Assembly (NCBI GenBank): GCA_014729615.1
Contig: WJJQ01000055.1
Coordinates: 1-10,509 of the forward strand
Source: Candidatus Peregrinibacteria bacterium
GTDB taxonomy: Bacteria > Patescibacteriota > Gracilibacteria > UBA1369
Length of the DNA stretch: 10,509 nt
Direction of reading: 5' to 3'
Shown here: piece after piece, positions 1-7,269 of the stretch
Position numbering within the stretch: position 1 is the stretch's first letter
How the letters are laid out: every line of letters begins with the position of its first letter
Translations under genes and position numbers: made by a program
Notes under the pieces: model-generated
The model's database searches: none
What the model saw: only the letters and a program-made list of their open reading frames with translations
Told to the model about the DNA's origin: nothing

Positions 1-1
1 A

Positions 2-1807
2 GATTCCAGTCATTTATATAAAAAGAGATTCGAACCGCCCGAGGTGGCCCGTCTTGAATTAGATAAACCCAAACCTACTCCCGAACAAAAAAAAGCAAAG
101 GAACAATTCAAAAGACAATACACAGACACTGAAACTGTTGAATTCCATACAATTAAAAATAAAAAAGGTGAAATTGTTGAAACTTTACCGTGGAAACCGA
201 GCGATATTCCTGCAGAACTACTGACTGAGCGGATTCATGGTTTTAGGTTTAATGGAGCGCGCAAAATGTGGAGCCAATACAATACAACACAGGAACCAAT
301 AATTAATCCTTCAAAAGAAACAATAAAAAGACTGAATAATTTTAAACTTAAACACATAGTTTTTGGAAATGCCGAACATTTCAGCCAGGAAGCTCTGGAA
401 GAATTATTTAAGGGAGAAACCGACGTTATCGAATTTCAACTGAAACATTCATACATGCCGCTTGCTCTTTACACAGCGGTAACCGAAGGCGAAAATTTTA
501 AAAAATTTCCAAATCAAATAATATTTTCAATTGAACGAGAAACCGAAGATTTTTTTGGCAACCCCGGTGACGCTCCAAATTTATCAAAACAACAGCTTGA
601 GGCGATAATCAACGGAAAAGGTGGACTTGTACTGGATTTTAGACAACGAAAAAACTTTGACCGTGAAGAAATAAAAATGTACGCCAAAAGCTCCAGACCA
701 TATATTTCAGTACGCGGAAATACATGTAATTTAAATACTGAAGCATTGAGTGAAATGGCCGATTCAACCGGCTGCAAATTATTACTTAATGACTCCACTT
801 ATCTTCAAGCTCTGCTGGAAAATCCAAAATTACTGGAAAACGAATTTTTAATGCCGGAAATTGAATTTTTTGGAGTGGGAAATACCCATTTAATGCAACA
901 CATGACATCCAACAGTATACAAAATATTATTGTTGTTAAAGAAAAAATGATCCGGAGCGGAGCATCGGCGCAGGCATTAAAAAGACTTGAGAATATTGAA
1001 AAATTGATGCTTGAATTAATAAATTTACCGGAGGAACAATTAGATCAAGCCAGAGAAAAAGCGCAAGAAAAAATTGAAAACAATGAATATGAACTAACCG
1101 GATCTATGGGCGCGTGCCAGATGCCGGAAAACGATATGGAAGCCGAAATACTTGGCAAACAAACCAAACAATTAGTAAGTGAAGCCGGCATTCCATACAC
1201 TCTGAAATATGACAAAGCAATCTATATTGAAAACGGCATTGAATTCACACAAAACAAAGAGACTGTTGTAACATTATTAAACGGCAAAAAATTAGCGTTC
1301 AAATGGGTAGATTACGATACAATTCAAGTCTACGAATATCCGCGAAAAAGCAAAGCCACAGAGTATATAAGCAGTGAAAAACCACTTTCACAAAAAGAAT
1401 ATTACGGTAATACAATTTCTATTGAATGGGCAAATGATGGACAATTCATAATCATGTCACACAATACACCCGGTAAAATTATTCCGATTAAAGCCAAATT
1501 CAGACCAAGAGTTGAACAACCGGAAATTTCATATACAAAAGACGGATTGTTTTATTCACCATTTTCCAGAGGTAAAAAATATGAGTTCATGACTGATTTT
1601 ACGGGCCAAATAAGAGTTTCAATAATTGATGGAGAAAAAAGAACGGAACCTATACCGCTTGAAGAACTTGAAACTCAACAACCTTTAAAAGACTATCCCG
1701 ATATTAAAGTTGAATTCAAAAAAAGCGGAAACGGTAATACAATAGCCGCTATTTTCCAAAATAATTTAAGACCCGGTAAACAAATCAACCTGGATGAATA
1801 TTTTTAA
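2..1807 (+). CDS. Large hypothetical protein, 5'-partial, with strand-helix repeats
   Basis: I do not recognise this protein. The frame is open back to base 2, so the gene probably begins before the window. The first in-window start candidate is GTG at 44, which would give 587 residues, but it has no convincing ribosome binding site or promoter and the upstream codons look coding. Numbering from that GTG: residues 1-100 are charged and probably partly disordered. Residues about 103-250 show recurring units of a hydrophobic strand, a polar turn and an amphipathic helix (strands near 104-107, 127-132, 158-162, 195-199, 220-223 and 245-248), resembling an LRR-like alpha/beta solenoid. Residues 295-350 are helical and charged, and residues 380-587 look rich in beta strands. 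There is no signal peptide in the visible part and no membrane segment, so a cytoplasmic role is likely. The stop overlaps the convergent SRAP gene stop by 4 bp. Its function cannot be assigned from sequence alone. Confidence 0.8.
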   Translation, partial: DSSHLYKKRFEPPEVARLELDKPKPTPEQKKAKEQFKRQYTDTETVEFHTIKNKKGEIVETLPWKPSDIPAELLTERIHGFRFNGARKMWSQYNTTQEPIINPSKETIKRLNNFKLKHIVFGNAEHFSQEALEELFKGETDVIEFQLKHSYMPLALYTAVTEGENFKKFPNQIIFSIERETEDFFGNPGDAPNLSKQQLEAIINGKGGLVLDFRQRKNFDREEIKMYAKSSRPYISVRGNTCNLNTEALSEMADSTGCKLLLNDSTYLQALLENPKLLENEFLMPEIEFFGVGNTHLMQHMTSNSIQNIIVVKEKMIRSGASAQALKRLENIEKLMLELINLPEEQLDQAREKAQEKIENNEYELTGSMGACQMPENDMEAEILGKQTKQLVSEAGIPYTLKYDKAIYIENGIEFTQNKETVVTLLNGKKLAFKWVDYDTIQVYEYPRKSKATEYISSEKPLSQKEYYGNTISIEWANDGQFIIMSHNTPGKIIPIKAKFRPRVEQPEISYTKDGLFYSPFSRGKKYEFMTDFTGQIRVSIIDGEKRTEPIPLEELETQQPLKDYPDIKVEFKKSGNGNTIAAIFQNNLRPGKQINLDEYF

Positions 1808-2433
1808 TGCAATTCACCTTCATAGATAGGTGAGTTAATTTTAGTCGCTACTTTTTGTTTGCACATTTGCTCTGCCGCATATCCGGCACTATTTAATAAA
1901 AGTCGGATTTTCAAATTTCCATCCAACCAATGTCGCAAGTTGTCTTTATCTATAATTAAAGGCATTCGATCGTGAATTTCATCCACAAGTTCATTTGGAT
2001 TCGTTGTAATAACCGCAAATCCGACACCAAAATCTTTATGCTGTTGCCAAACACCGGCCAACAAAAAAGGTCTTTCATCTTTCATTCTAAAAACATAGGG
2101 CTGTTTAACACTCCCCTCTTTTTTCCATTCGAAAAAACCATCACAAATAATTACACATCGACGAGAAGCAAAATCATTTATAAATGCGGGCTTCTCAAAG
2201 CTATCCAGCCGAACATTAATTAATTCGTTTTTCTTACCTGTTTTTTCAAGCCAATAAGGTTTCAAACCCCAGTGTACCAATTGTATTTTAGATTTTTTTT
2301 CAGACAGAACCACCGGTAAATTTTGGCCGGGGCGCGCGTTATTTCTGGGAACAAAATCAAAATCCGGTTCATCAAAACCATATTCTAATGCAGCTTTTTT
2401 TATACTGTAAGCAACAGTAAAACCTCCGCACAT
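1804..2433 (-). CDS. yedK: SRAP-family (YedK/HMCES-like) abasic-site DNA-protein crosslink protein
   Basis: Family proteins bind abasic sites in single-stranded DNA and attach covalently through Cys2, shielding the lesion. The ATG at 2433 is chosen over the longer ORF start at 2487 because the family needs Met-Cys at its N-terminus and the protein begins MCGGF. The longer start would also place 18 residues ahead of the catalytic Cys and overlap the upstream gene. The 209 residues show the family landmarks in order: Cys2, RNNARPG (30-36), WGLKPYW (55-61), Asn73 in NVR, the DGFFEW block (98-103) with Glu102, and ITTNPNE (142-148) leading to HDRMP (154-158) with His154. These match the Cys/Asn/Glu/His set known in YedK. 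Length is normal for a bacterial member. It lies 7 bp downstream of the unknown gene 2441-3511 on the same strand, so the two are probably cotranscribed. Its stop codon is shared in a TTAA palindrome with the convergent gene. No SOS box was seen. The family assignment is firm. Confidence 0.95.
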   Translation of the reverse strand: MCGGFTVAYSIKKAALEYGFDEPDFDFVPRNNARPGQNLPVVLSEKKSKIQLVHWGLKPYWLEKTGKKNELINVRLDSFEKPAFINDFASRRCVIICDGFFEWKKEGSVKQPYVFRMKDERPFLLAGVWQQHKDFGVGFAVITTNPNELVDEIHDRMPLIIDKDNLRHWLDGNLKIRLLLNSAGYAAEQMCKQKVATKINSPIYEGELH

Positions 2434-2440
2434 ATTTTCA

Positions 2441-3511
2441 CTAGTCTTTAAGAAAATGTTGTTTAATTGAATCCTTGCCTTCGGCAATTCTTTCCATCAA
2501 TCCTTCAACTTGATACCTTCGTTTCAATACAGCTTCCATCGCTTTTTCGGTAGCATACATACGCTTAATGATTCCGGCATTATCGGGCTCGTTTGCTGCC
2601 TTAAGCATATGCTGATAATATATTCTTTTTTCACGCAAATCCCAGTAACAATCGAAAAATTCCTCACCCGAAACGGAACTTAAAAATGCATCTGTGTCTC
2701 GTAAACAAACCAATTCAACAAACAGCAATGACCTGTCACCAATGGCGTTCAATGCGTTTACTATATTTTCATAAAGCCTCACGGTGTCAGCCGATGACAC
2801 TCCATTTAAAAGCTCATCTTCAGCCACATGTAATTCAACTACACTGGCATGTCCATCCATTTCTCGCATTCTATCTCTCGTAAATCCAATAATAAATTCA
2901 ATGCTGTTTTTCAAAGCATCAACAACTTCTTTTACATAGCCGCGTATTTGAAAAGCGATTGAATAATCCTGATTGGGATATTTCCTCGCATACTCCTCCC
3001 AATCCTCATCGCTCAAAGCCGCAAGCTTCTGTGAAACGGGTATCAATGACGCGCTCAATGACTTATTTTCTTTTTTTTCATCATCCAAACCCAAACCTTC
3101 AATGACCTCGCTAAGAACAGCCCTTAATTCCGCAACTTTGGCGGAATCTAGCAACTCTTCACTCCTCTCCTCTTCTTTTTTCAAATCCCCCAACTTTTCA
3201 AGCAATACATAGCGCAGTGCATCAATTCGCTTATAAACTTCAAGTATTCTCGGTAACTCGTCCTGCGATAGTATATAATTGTTTAATAAGCACCCAAGTT
3301 TTGTAGCGTTTATTTTTTGTAATGTTTGCGCAACCGTTCTTAACCTGAATTCATTCATACCAATAATTCCCCGGGCTGTTTCATCATTACTCATTTCAGG
3401 AGCACCTACAACTTTTGTAGGTTTTTCCATTGCAAATGCTTCATGCGAATCATCATCCGCCAAAACCGTTGCTTTATCAAAAGGACTGGTTTTAAATAGC
3501 TTTCCTTCCAT
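2441..3511 (-). CDS. Hypothetical soluble alpha-helical protein
   Basis: I do not recognise this protein. The longest ORF begins with TTG at 3532, but a sigma-70-type -10 box lies at 3538-3533, so transcription should start near 3526 and that TTG would not be in the mRNA. The ATG at 3511 is therefore preferred, giving 356 residues. Numbered from there, residues 1-45 are low in structure and rich in Asp, Glu, Lys and Ser. Residues 50-350 are almost entirely predicted helix, with strongly charged stretches around 85-140 (LGDLKKEEERSEELL) that could form a coiled coil. There is no signal peptide, membrane segment or cysteine motif, which suggests a cytoplasmic scaffold or regulatory protein. It is the first gene of an operon with the SRAP gene, 7 bp apart, so a link to DNA damage handling is possible but unproven. 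It ends in TAG. An AAGAA-like stretch upstream of the ATG is a weak ribosome binding site at best. Confidence 0.8.
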   Translation of the reverse strand: MEGKLFKTSPFDKATVLADDDSHEAFAMEKPTKVVGAPEMSNDETARGIIGMNEFRLRTVAQTLQKINATKLGCLLNNYILSQDELPRILEVYKRIDALRYVLLEKLGDLKKEEERSEELLDSAKVAELRAVLSEVIEGLGLDDEKKENKSLSASLIPVSQKLAALSDEDWEEYARKYPNQDYSIAFQIRGYVKEVVDALKNSIEFIIGFTRDRMREMDGHASVVELHVAEDELLNGVSSADTVRLYENIVNALNAIGDRSLLFVELVCLRDTDAFLSSVSGEEFFDCYWDLREKRIYYQHMLKAANEPDNAGIIKRMYATEKAMEAVLKRRYQVEGLMERIAEGKDSIKQHFLKD

Positions 3512-3532
3512 ATTTTTATTCTTTGAAGCCAA

Positions 3533-3561
3533 AATATATAGATGTCTGCCTTTTTAATCAA
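3533..3561 (-). promoter_or_regulatory. Sigma-70-type promoter for the 3511-1804 operon
   Basis: On the minus strand, a -35 box TTGATT (3561-3556) is followed by a 17-bp spacer and a -10 box TATATT (3538-3533). Transcription should begin near 3526, leaving a leader of about 15 nt before the ATG at 3511. The hexamers are the same as those of the plus-strand promoter at 3569-3597, with 7 bp between the two -35 boxes. Confidence 0.7.
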
Positions 3562-3568
3562 CATTACT

Positions 3569-3597
3569 TTGATTTTTTTACTGGCACGGGTTATATT
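3569..3597 (+). promoter_or_regulatory. Sigma-70-type promoter for the 3624-6775 operon
   Basis: A -35 box TTGATT (3569-3574), a 17-bp spacer and a -10 box TATATT (3592-3597) are seen. Transcription should start near 3604, about 20 nt before the ATG at 3624. It probably drives the unknown small protein, the desaturase and the ABC1 kinase, since no other convincing promoter was seen in the short gaps of this operon. Confidence 0.7.
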
Positions 3598-3623
3598 TTA
3601 GATGCAGAATAACAAAAAAAGCT

Positions 3624-4049
3624 ATGGCTGAAAAAGCTACCAAACCGCATGAACATGTATGGGATGACGAAACAGACCATGGAACTGGTGAAACATCGTT
3701 TGATATTACAAACATACCGGATTATGACCCGGAGCTTGAAGAATCCGGTAAACGAGTAAAAATTCCGGAAGTGATTGAAACAAGTGGTGTTGATTCTTCT
3801 GACCCTGATGCCGTTATAGTATACTATTTCAGAGCCAAACTTGCGGAAGCCGAAAATGTAGCCAGAAACGCAAATGATATAGAAACGCAACAACTCGCAG
3901 AAAAAATAAAACGACAATTAAAAAGAGAGCTTCTTGAGAATCCGGAACTAAAGGCCGCCTGGGAGCGCGTAAGACAAAAAGAAATGAAAGCGATAGATGC
4001 AAGAACCGAGAGTATACGCAAGTTATTAAATAATAACAGTGCCGCTTAA
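3624..4049 (+). CDS. Hypothetical 141-residue protein with acidic N-terminus and charged helical C-terminus
   Basis: I do not recognise this protein. The ATG at 3624 sits about 20 nt after the predicted transcription start and has an A-rich lead-in without a Shine-Dalgarno sequence. Residues 1-65 are acidic, contain three histidines, and look disordered. Residues 66-135 form one or two long amphipathic helices with many Lys, Arg and Glu residues (for example AEKIKRQLKRELLE), compatible with a coiled coil or a protein-binding helix. There is no signal peptide, membrane segment or cysteine. It is the first gene of an apparent operon: 17 bp separate it from the desaturase gene, whose stop in turn abuts the ABC1 kinase start. 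It may be a partner or regulator of those two proteins, but only gene order supports this. Confidence 0.8.
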   Translation: MAEKATKPHEHVWDDETDHGTGETSFDITNIPDYDPELEESGKRVKIPEVIETSGVDSSDPDAVIVYYFRAKLAEAENVARNANDIETQQLAEKIKRQLKRELLENPELKAAWERVRQKEMKAIDARTESIRKLLNNNSAA

Positions 4050-4066
4050 AGGCCAGACAAATAAAC

Positions 4067-5584
4067 ATGTCTTCCAAAAAAAAAGTCATAATTATTGGTG
4101 CCGGTCCGGGCGGTTTAACAAGTGCCATGATTTTAGCATATAGAGGATTTGACGTTACTGTGTATGAAAAAGACAATAAAGTGGGTGGCAGAAATCAAGA
4201 AATGGAGTTTGACGGATTCAAATTCGACGTCGGACCCACTTTTTTAATGATGAAATTCGTTCTGGATGAAGTTTTTGAAGAATCAGGAAAAAACATTGAC
4301 GATTACTTGAAATTCAAAAGACTAGACCCAATGTATCGCCTCGTTTTCGACTCTAATACATTGGACTTAAGTGATAATCCGAACAAAAAAAAAGAAGCTC
4401 TGCTCAGTAAATTCGGAAATACCGATGGTTACGATAAATTTTTAAAAAGAGAAAAAAAGCGTTTTGACGTTATGTATCCATGTCTGCAAAAATCATATCA
4501 CCGCTTTGCCACTTACTTCGAAAAAGAACTCATACGGGCTTTCCCCAGACTATCTTTAACTCGAAACATGTTTGGAGAACTTGGTAAATATTTTAAATCC
4601 GATGACGAGAAAATATCTTTCACTTTTCAATCGAAATACCTGGGAATGTCACCTTGGGAATGTCCAGCCGCATTTCTTATAATCCCCTATATTGAGCATC
4701 ATTTCGGCATTTATCACGTTATGGGTGGTTTATCTGAAATTTCGAAAGCAATGGAAAAAGTAGCCAAAGAAAACGGTGCTAAAATTGAATTAAACAAGCC
4801 CGTAAAAGAATTAATAATCGAAAAAGGCGCGGTAAAAGGAGTAGTTCTTGAAAACGGACAAAAACAACTTGCCGACGAAACAATTATCAATGCCGATTTC
4901 GCTTACGCGATGACTAAACTAGCCGGGAAACACACTAAAAAATATACAGCAAAAAAAATGAACAAGAAGAAATTTTCTTGCTCAACTTTCATGCTTTATT
5001 TGGGTCTGGATAAAATTTATAAAAATGTGCCGCATCATAACATTATATTTTCAAAAGACTACAAGACATATGTTAATAACATCTTTAGAAAACACACACT
5101 TTCAGATAAAGACCTATCCATTTATGTCAGAAACGCATCCATTAACGACGACCAATTGGCACCTGCCGGTAAATCGGGACTATATGTTCTAATTCCCGTA
5201 CCAAATCATCGCGGTAAAATTGATTGGAAAAGCATTACGGCATCTTTGCGCCAAGAAGCGATTAACACTATTTCAAACAAGCTAAATATTCCGGATTTAA
5301 AGAATCACATCGAAGCGGAAAAAATAATCACACCCGACGACTGGCAAAACAAGCATAATGTTTATATCGGAGCCACATTCAACCTGGCTCACACCATTTC
5401 ACAAATGCTTTACATGCGACCTCACAACAAATTTGAAGAGTTCGAAAACTGCTATTTGGTGGGAGGAGGAACTCACCCGGGATCGGGATTGCCGACAATC
5501 TATGAATCAGGACGAATAAGTTCCAATTTAATTTCACGTAAATATAAAGTACAATTTGAAACTAAAAACCATTACGTAAAATAA
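4067..5584 (+). CDS. crtI: Phytoene desaturase-like FAD-dependent oxidoreductase (CrtI family)
   Basis: CrtI-family flavoproteins desaturate or isomerise polyene isoprenoids such as phytoene and act at the membrane surface. The 505-residue length is typical. The N-terminus carries a dinucleotide-binding Rossmann fold, GAGPGG at residues 11-16, with the acidic strand end at Glu34 and the following GGR (40-42). FDVGPTFL (53-60) is the usual CrtI continuation. The C-terminal FAD-binding signature GGGTHPGSGLPT ends near residue 477 and is followed by ESGRIS, as in CrtI/CrtN proteins. No membrane helix is obvious. The ATG at 4067 places the Rossmann strand directly at the N-terminus. No phytoene synthase (crtB), GGPP synthase or cyclase lies in the window, so the substrate is open: phytoene, diapophytoene or another isoprenoid, and a retinol-saturase- or isomerase-like role cannot be excluded. 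Its stop TAA abuts the ATG of the ABC1 kinase gene. The family call is firm and the reaction is inferred. Confidence 0.9.
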   Translation: MSSKKKVIIIGAGPGGLTSAMILAYRGFDVTVYEKDNKVGGRNQEMEFDGFKFDVGPTFLMMKFVLDEVFEESGKNIDDYLKFKRLDPMYRLVFDSNTLDLSDNPNKKKEALLSKFGNTDGYDKFLKREKKRFDVMYPCLQKSYHRFATYFEKELIRAFPRLSLTRNMFGELGKYFKSDDEKISFTFQSKYLGMSPWECPAAFLIIPYIEHHFGIYHVMGGLSEISKAMEKVAKENGAKIELNKPVKELIIEKGAVKGVVLENGQKQLADETIINADFAYAMTKLAGKHTKKYTAKKMNKKKFSCSTFMLYLGLDKIYKNVPHHNIIFSKDYKTYVNNIFRKHTLSDKDLSIYVRNASINDDQLAPAGKSGLYVLIPVPNHRGKIDWKSITASLRQEAINTISNKLNIPDLKNHIEAEKIITPDDWQNKHNVYIGATFNLAHTISQMLYMRPHNKFEEFENCYLVGGGTHPGSGLPTIYESGRISSNLISRKYKVQFETKNHYVK

Positions 5585-6775
5585 ATGAACTGGTTCAATT
5601 TTATTCGCTTAATGCGAATGATTTACGGCAAAAATGTCAGGATCAATTTAAATAAAATCCAAAAGATGGGTCTATTGGCCGTAAAAATAGGCCAGGTTCA
5701 CGCTCTGCGCTTGGATTTTCTGCCCGTTGAAAAATGTCAGGAACTGGCCAAATTATACCGTTCAACAATCCCCATTGATACTGAAAAAGTCTTAAGCCGG
5801 ATTGACTCAAATAAATTTAAAGAAATTGATGATAATCCCCTTGCTTCGGCATCAGTAGGCCAAGTTCACAAAGCATCATTAAAAGATGGCACTCCGGTTG
5901 TAATAAAAATTATCAAAAACAATTTTAAAGAAAAATTTAAAAAAGATGTCCGTTCAGTAAGAAAATTTGTAAAAACAATCTTGTTTTTTTACCCAAAATT
6001 AAAAAAAGTATTTGATCCAATCGGCATTCTTGAACACATTGAAGATTACACTTTAAAAGAATTAAATTTATTGAATGAAATTGAGGGCCATGAAACACTC
6101 AAAGCTATTTACGATAAGCACAAGGAATCATATAACCTTAGTAAACTCGTTTTTCCAAAAATTTACAAAAAACTGTCTTCAGAAAACATTATGGTTTCTG
6201 AATACATCCCGGGTAAAACCTTCGATGAAGTACTAGAAAGTGATTTGCCATATGAAAAATTACTGGATTTATTTCATATTCACGGCTTTTACATTTTCAA
6301 TATCGGCACATTTCATGGCGATATTCATCCGGGTAATTTAATGCATCATAATGATAAAATATATTTTATAGATACGGGAGCAATTGGGCATGTGAAGAAA
6401 AAAACACAAAAAGGTCTTTTCAATTTTTTTGACGCCTTAAGTCAATTTGATTACCCCAAATCCGCTTACTACATTAATGAGATGGCGGAACAAGGAATCA
6501 GTCATAAAAAATATGAGCATTTTCAACAAAAATTTCTAAATTTATACCAAGATTTTACAAATTCAACTGTTTCACAAGTAAGCCTGACTAAAAAAATGAT
6601 GGAAACTATAAAACTGGGTGTGAATTGCGGTATGAAATTCGACAAAGGAATGTTTGCCATAATAAAAAGCCTGATGTTCCTTGACGGCATGGTGCTTAGA
6701 AACAATCCCGACGCCATTCTTCTCAAAGACATGCGCCGTTTTATTGGAGAACTAAATTCCTTTAATATAAAATAA
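5585..6775 (+). CDS. ABC1/UbiB/AarF-family atypical protein kinase-like protein
   Basis: ABC1 (UbiB, COQ8/ADCK) proteins have a protein-kinase-like fold, bind ATP and support isoprenoid lipid, chiefly quinone, metabolism. Family motifs appear in order. The N-terminal KIGQ is at residues 34-37 (the KxGQ motif). The alanine-rich nucleotide loop ASASVGQVH is at 87-95. The ATP-contacting lysine is Lys108 in VVIKII. An ELNLLNE segment corresponds to the ExD region. The catalytic loop is HGDIHPGN (244-251), and the metal-binding motif is Asp263-Thr-Gly, where many members have DFG. The 396 residues are somewhat shorter than E. coli UbiB, and the C-terminal membrane helices of UbiB are not seen, so it is probably soluble or peripheral. 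Its ATG follows the desaturase stop with no gap, which suggests translational coupling. No quinone biosynthesis gene is present here, so calling it ubiB would be unsafe. A role in the same lipid pathway as the desaturase is inferred from this arrangement. Confidence 0.92.
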   Translation: MNWFNFIRLMRMIYGKNVRINLNKIQKMGLLAVKIGQVHALRLDFLPVEKCQELAKLYRSTIPIDTEKVLSRIDSNKFKEIDDNPLASASVGQVHKASLKDGTPVVIKIIKNNFKEKFKKDVRSVRKFVKTILFFYPKLKKVFDPIGILEHIEDYTLKELNLLNEIEGHETLKAIYDKHKESYNLSKLVFPKIYKKLSSENIMVSEYIPGKTFDEVLESDLPYEKLLDLFHIHGFYIFNIGTFHGDIHPGNLMHHNDKIYFIDTGAIGHVKKKTQKGLFNFFDALSQFDYPKSAYYINEMAEQGISHKKYEHFQQKFLNLYQDFTNSTVSQVSLTKKMMETIKLGVNCGMKFDKGMFAIIKSLMFLDGMVLRNNPDAILLKDMRRFIGELNSFNIK

Positions 6776-7189
6776 TTACTCCCCAATAATTTTTATTACG
6801 ACTCTCTTTCTTCTTTGACCGTCAAATTCAGCATAATAGACCTGTTCCCAAGGACCAAGGTCTAGTTTTCCTTCCGTCACGGGCAAAACCACCTGATGCC
6901 CCATTATTAAACGCCTTAAATGCGCTTCAGCGTTAGGATCAGATAAACTGTTATGTCGATAATCCTTTTCTTCGGGAGCCAGATGCTGAAGCCATTCGTT
7001 TATATCTTGTATTAACCCTTGCTCCGCGTCATTCACATAAACGCTCGCCGTGATATGCATAGCTGAAACCAGACAAAATCCCTCCTGAATGCCACTATCG
7101 AACAAACGTTGTTCAACCTCGTCTGTTATACGAATATATTCAACTTTTTTTTCTGTTTCAAACCAAATGTAATCTGAATAGCTTTTCAT
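6776..7189 (-). CDS. yjbQ: YjbQ/UPF0047 family protein (secondary thiamine-phosphate synthase-like)
   Basis: The 137 residues cover the whole UPF0047/YjbQ fold. The landmarks are HITASVYVND (45-54), the GLIQDI stretch with Asp62, HN at 79-80, DPNAEAHL (84-91) containing Asn86 and His90, MGHQVVLPV (96-104), and LGPWEQ leading to AEFDGQR (111-126). The family is small, soluble and often trimeric. E. coli YjbQ was linked to weak thiamine-phosphate synthase activity, and its true physiological role is unsettled. The usual WQ pair reads Trp114-Glu115 here, a minor variation. The ATG at 7189 gives the normal family length and lies about 16 nt after the predicted transcription start. The gene is tail-to-tail with the ABC1 kinase gene with no intervening base. 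No thiamine gene or TPP riboswitch was seen nearby, so the context does not support a thiamine role. The family call is secure and the function is uncertain. Confidence 0.93.
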   Translation of the reverse strand: MKSYSDYIWFETEKKVEYIRITDEVEQRLFDSGIQEGFCLVSAMHITASVYVNDAEQGLIQDINEWLQHLAPEEKDYRHNSLSDPNAEAHLRRLIMGHQVVLPVTEGKLDLGPWEQVYYAEFDGQRRKRVVIKIIGE

Positions 7190-7211
7190 GTAAAATATTT
7201 AATTCTGCCGA

Positions 7212-7240
7212 ATTTTAGCATAAAAAAACCCGCGTTTCCA
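7212..7240 (-). promoter_or_regulatory. Extended -10 promoter for the yjbQ gene
   Basis: On the minus strand, TGC directly precedes TAAAAT (7217-7212), giving an extended -10 (TGnTAAAAT). A 4-of-6 -35 match, TGGAAA (7240-7235), lies 17 bp upstream. Transcription should start near 7205, about 16 nt before the ATG at 7189. The -35 box falls in the loop of the preceding gene's terminator hairpin. Confidence 0.55.
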
Positions 7241-7245
7241 GCGGG
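7222..7245 (-). terminator. Intrinsic terminator of the 62-residue protein gene
   Basis: Read on the minus strand, the hairpin CCCGC-TGGAAAC-GCGGG (7245-7229) has a 5-bp all-GC stem and a 7-nt loop, and is followed by seven T residues (7228-7222). It begins about 24 nt after the stop codon at 7270. The plus-strand side lacks a good T run, so it probably works only on the minus strand. It is the only clear intrinsic terminator in the window. Confidence 0.8.
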
Positions 7246-7269
7246 CTTGTCTTACTGTTAAACAACACT

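Noticed and set aside
3279..3557. Plus-strand ORF of 92 codons antisense to the start of the helical protein gene
   Set aside because: It runs through the divergent promoter region, has no family signature, and mirrors a gene with a good promoter.
4076..4084. A9 run near the start of the desaturase gene as a programmed slippage site
   Set aside because: It encodes three lysines in frame ahead of an intact Rossmann fold. Similar A runs are common in this AT-rich DNA, and no alternative product follows in another frame.
3591..4176. Several minus-strand ORFs opposite the 141-residue protein and the desaturase start
   Set aside because: They are rich in Phe, Ser and Cys as expected for shadows of Lys/Glu-rich genes, and they overlap each other and the plus-strand promoter.
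7229..7252. Plus-strand terminator using the same hairpin as the minus-strand one
   Set aside because: The sequence after the hairpin on the plus strand is CTTGTCTT, not a clean T run, and no plus-strand gene ends nearby.
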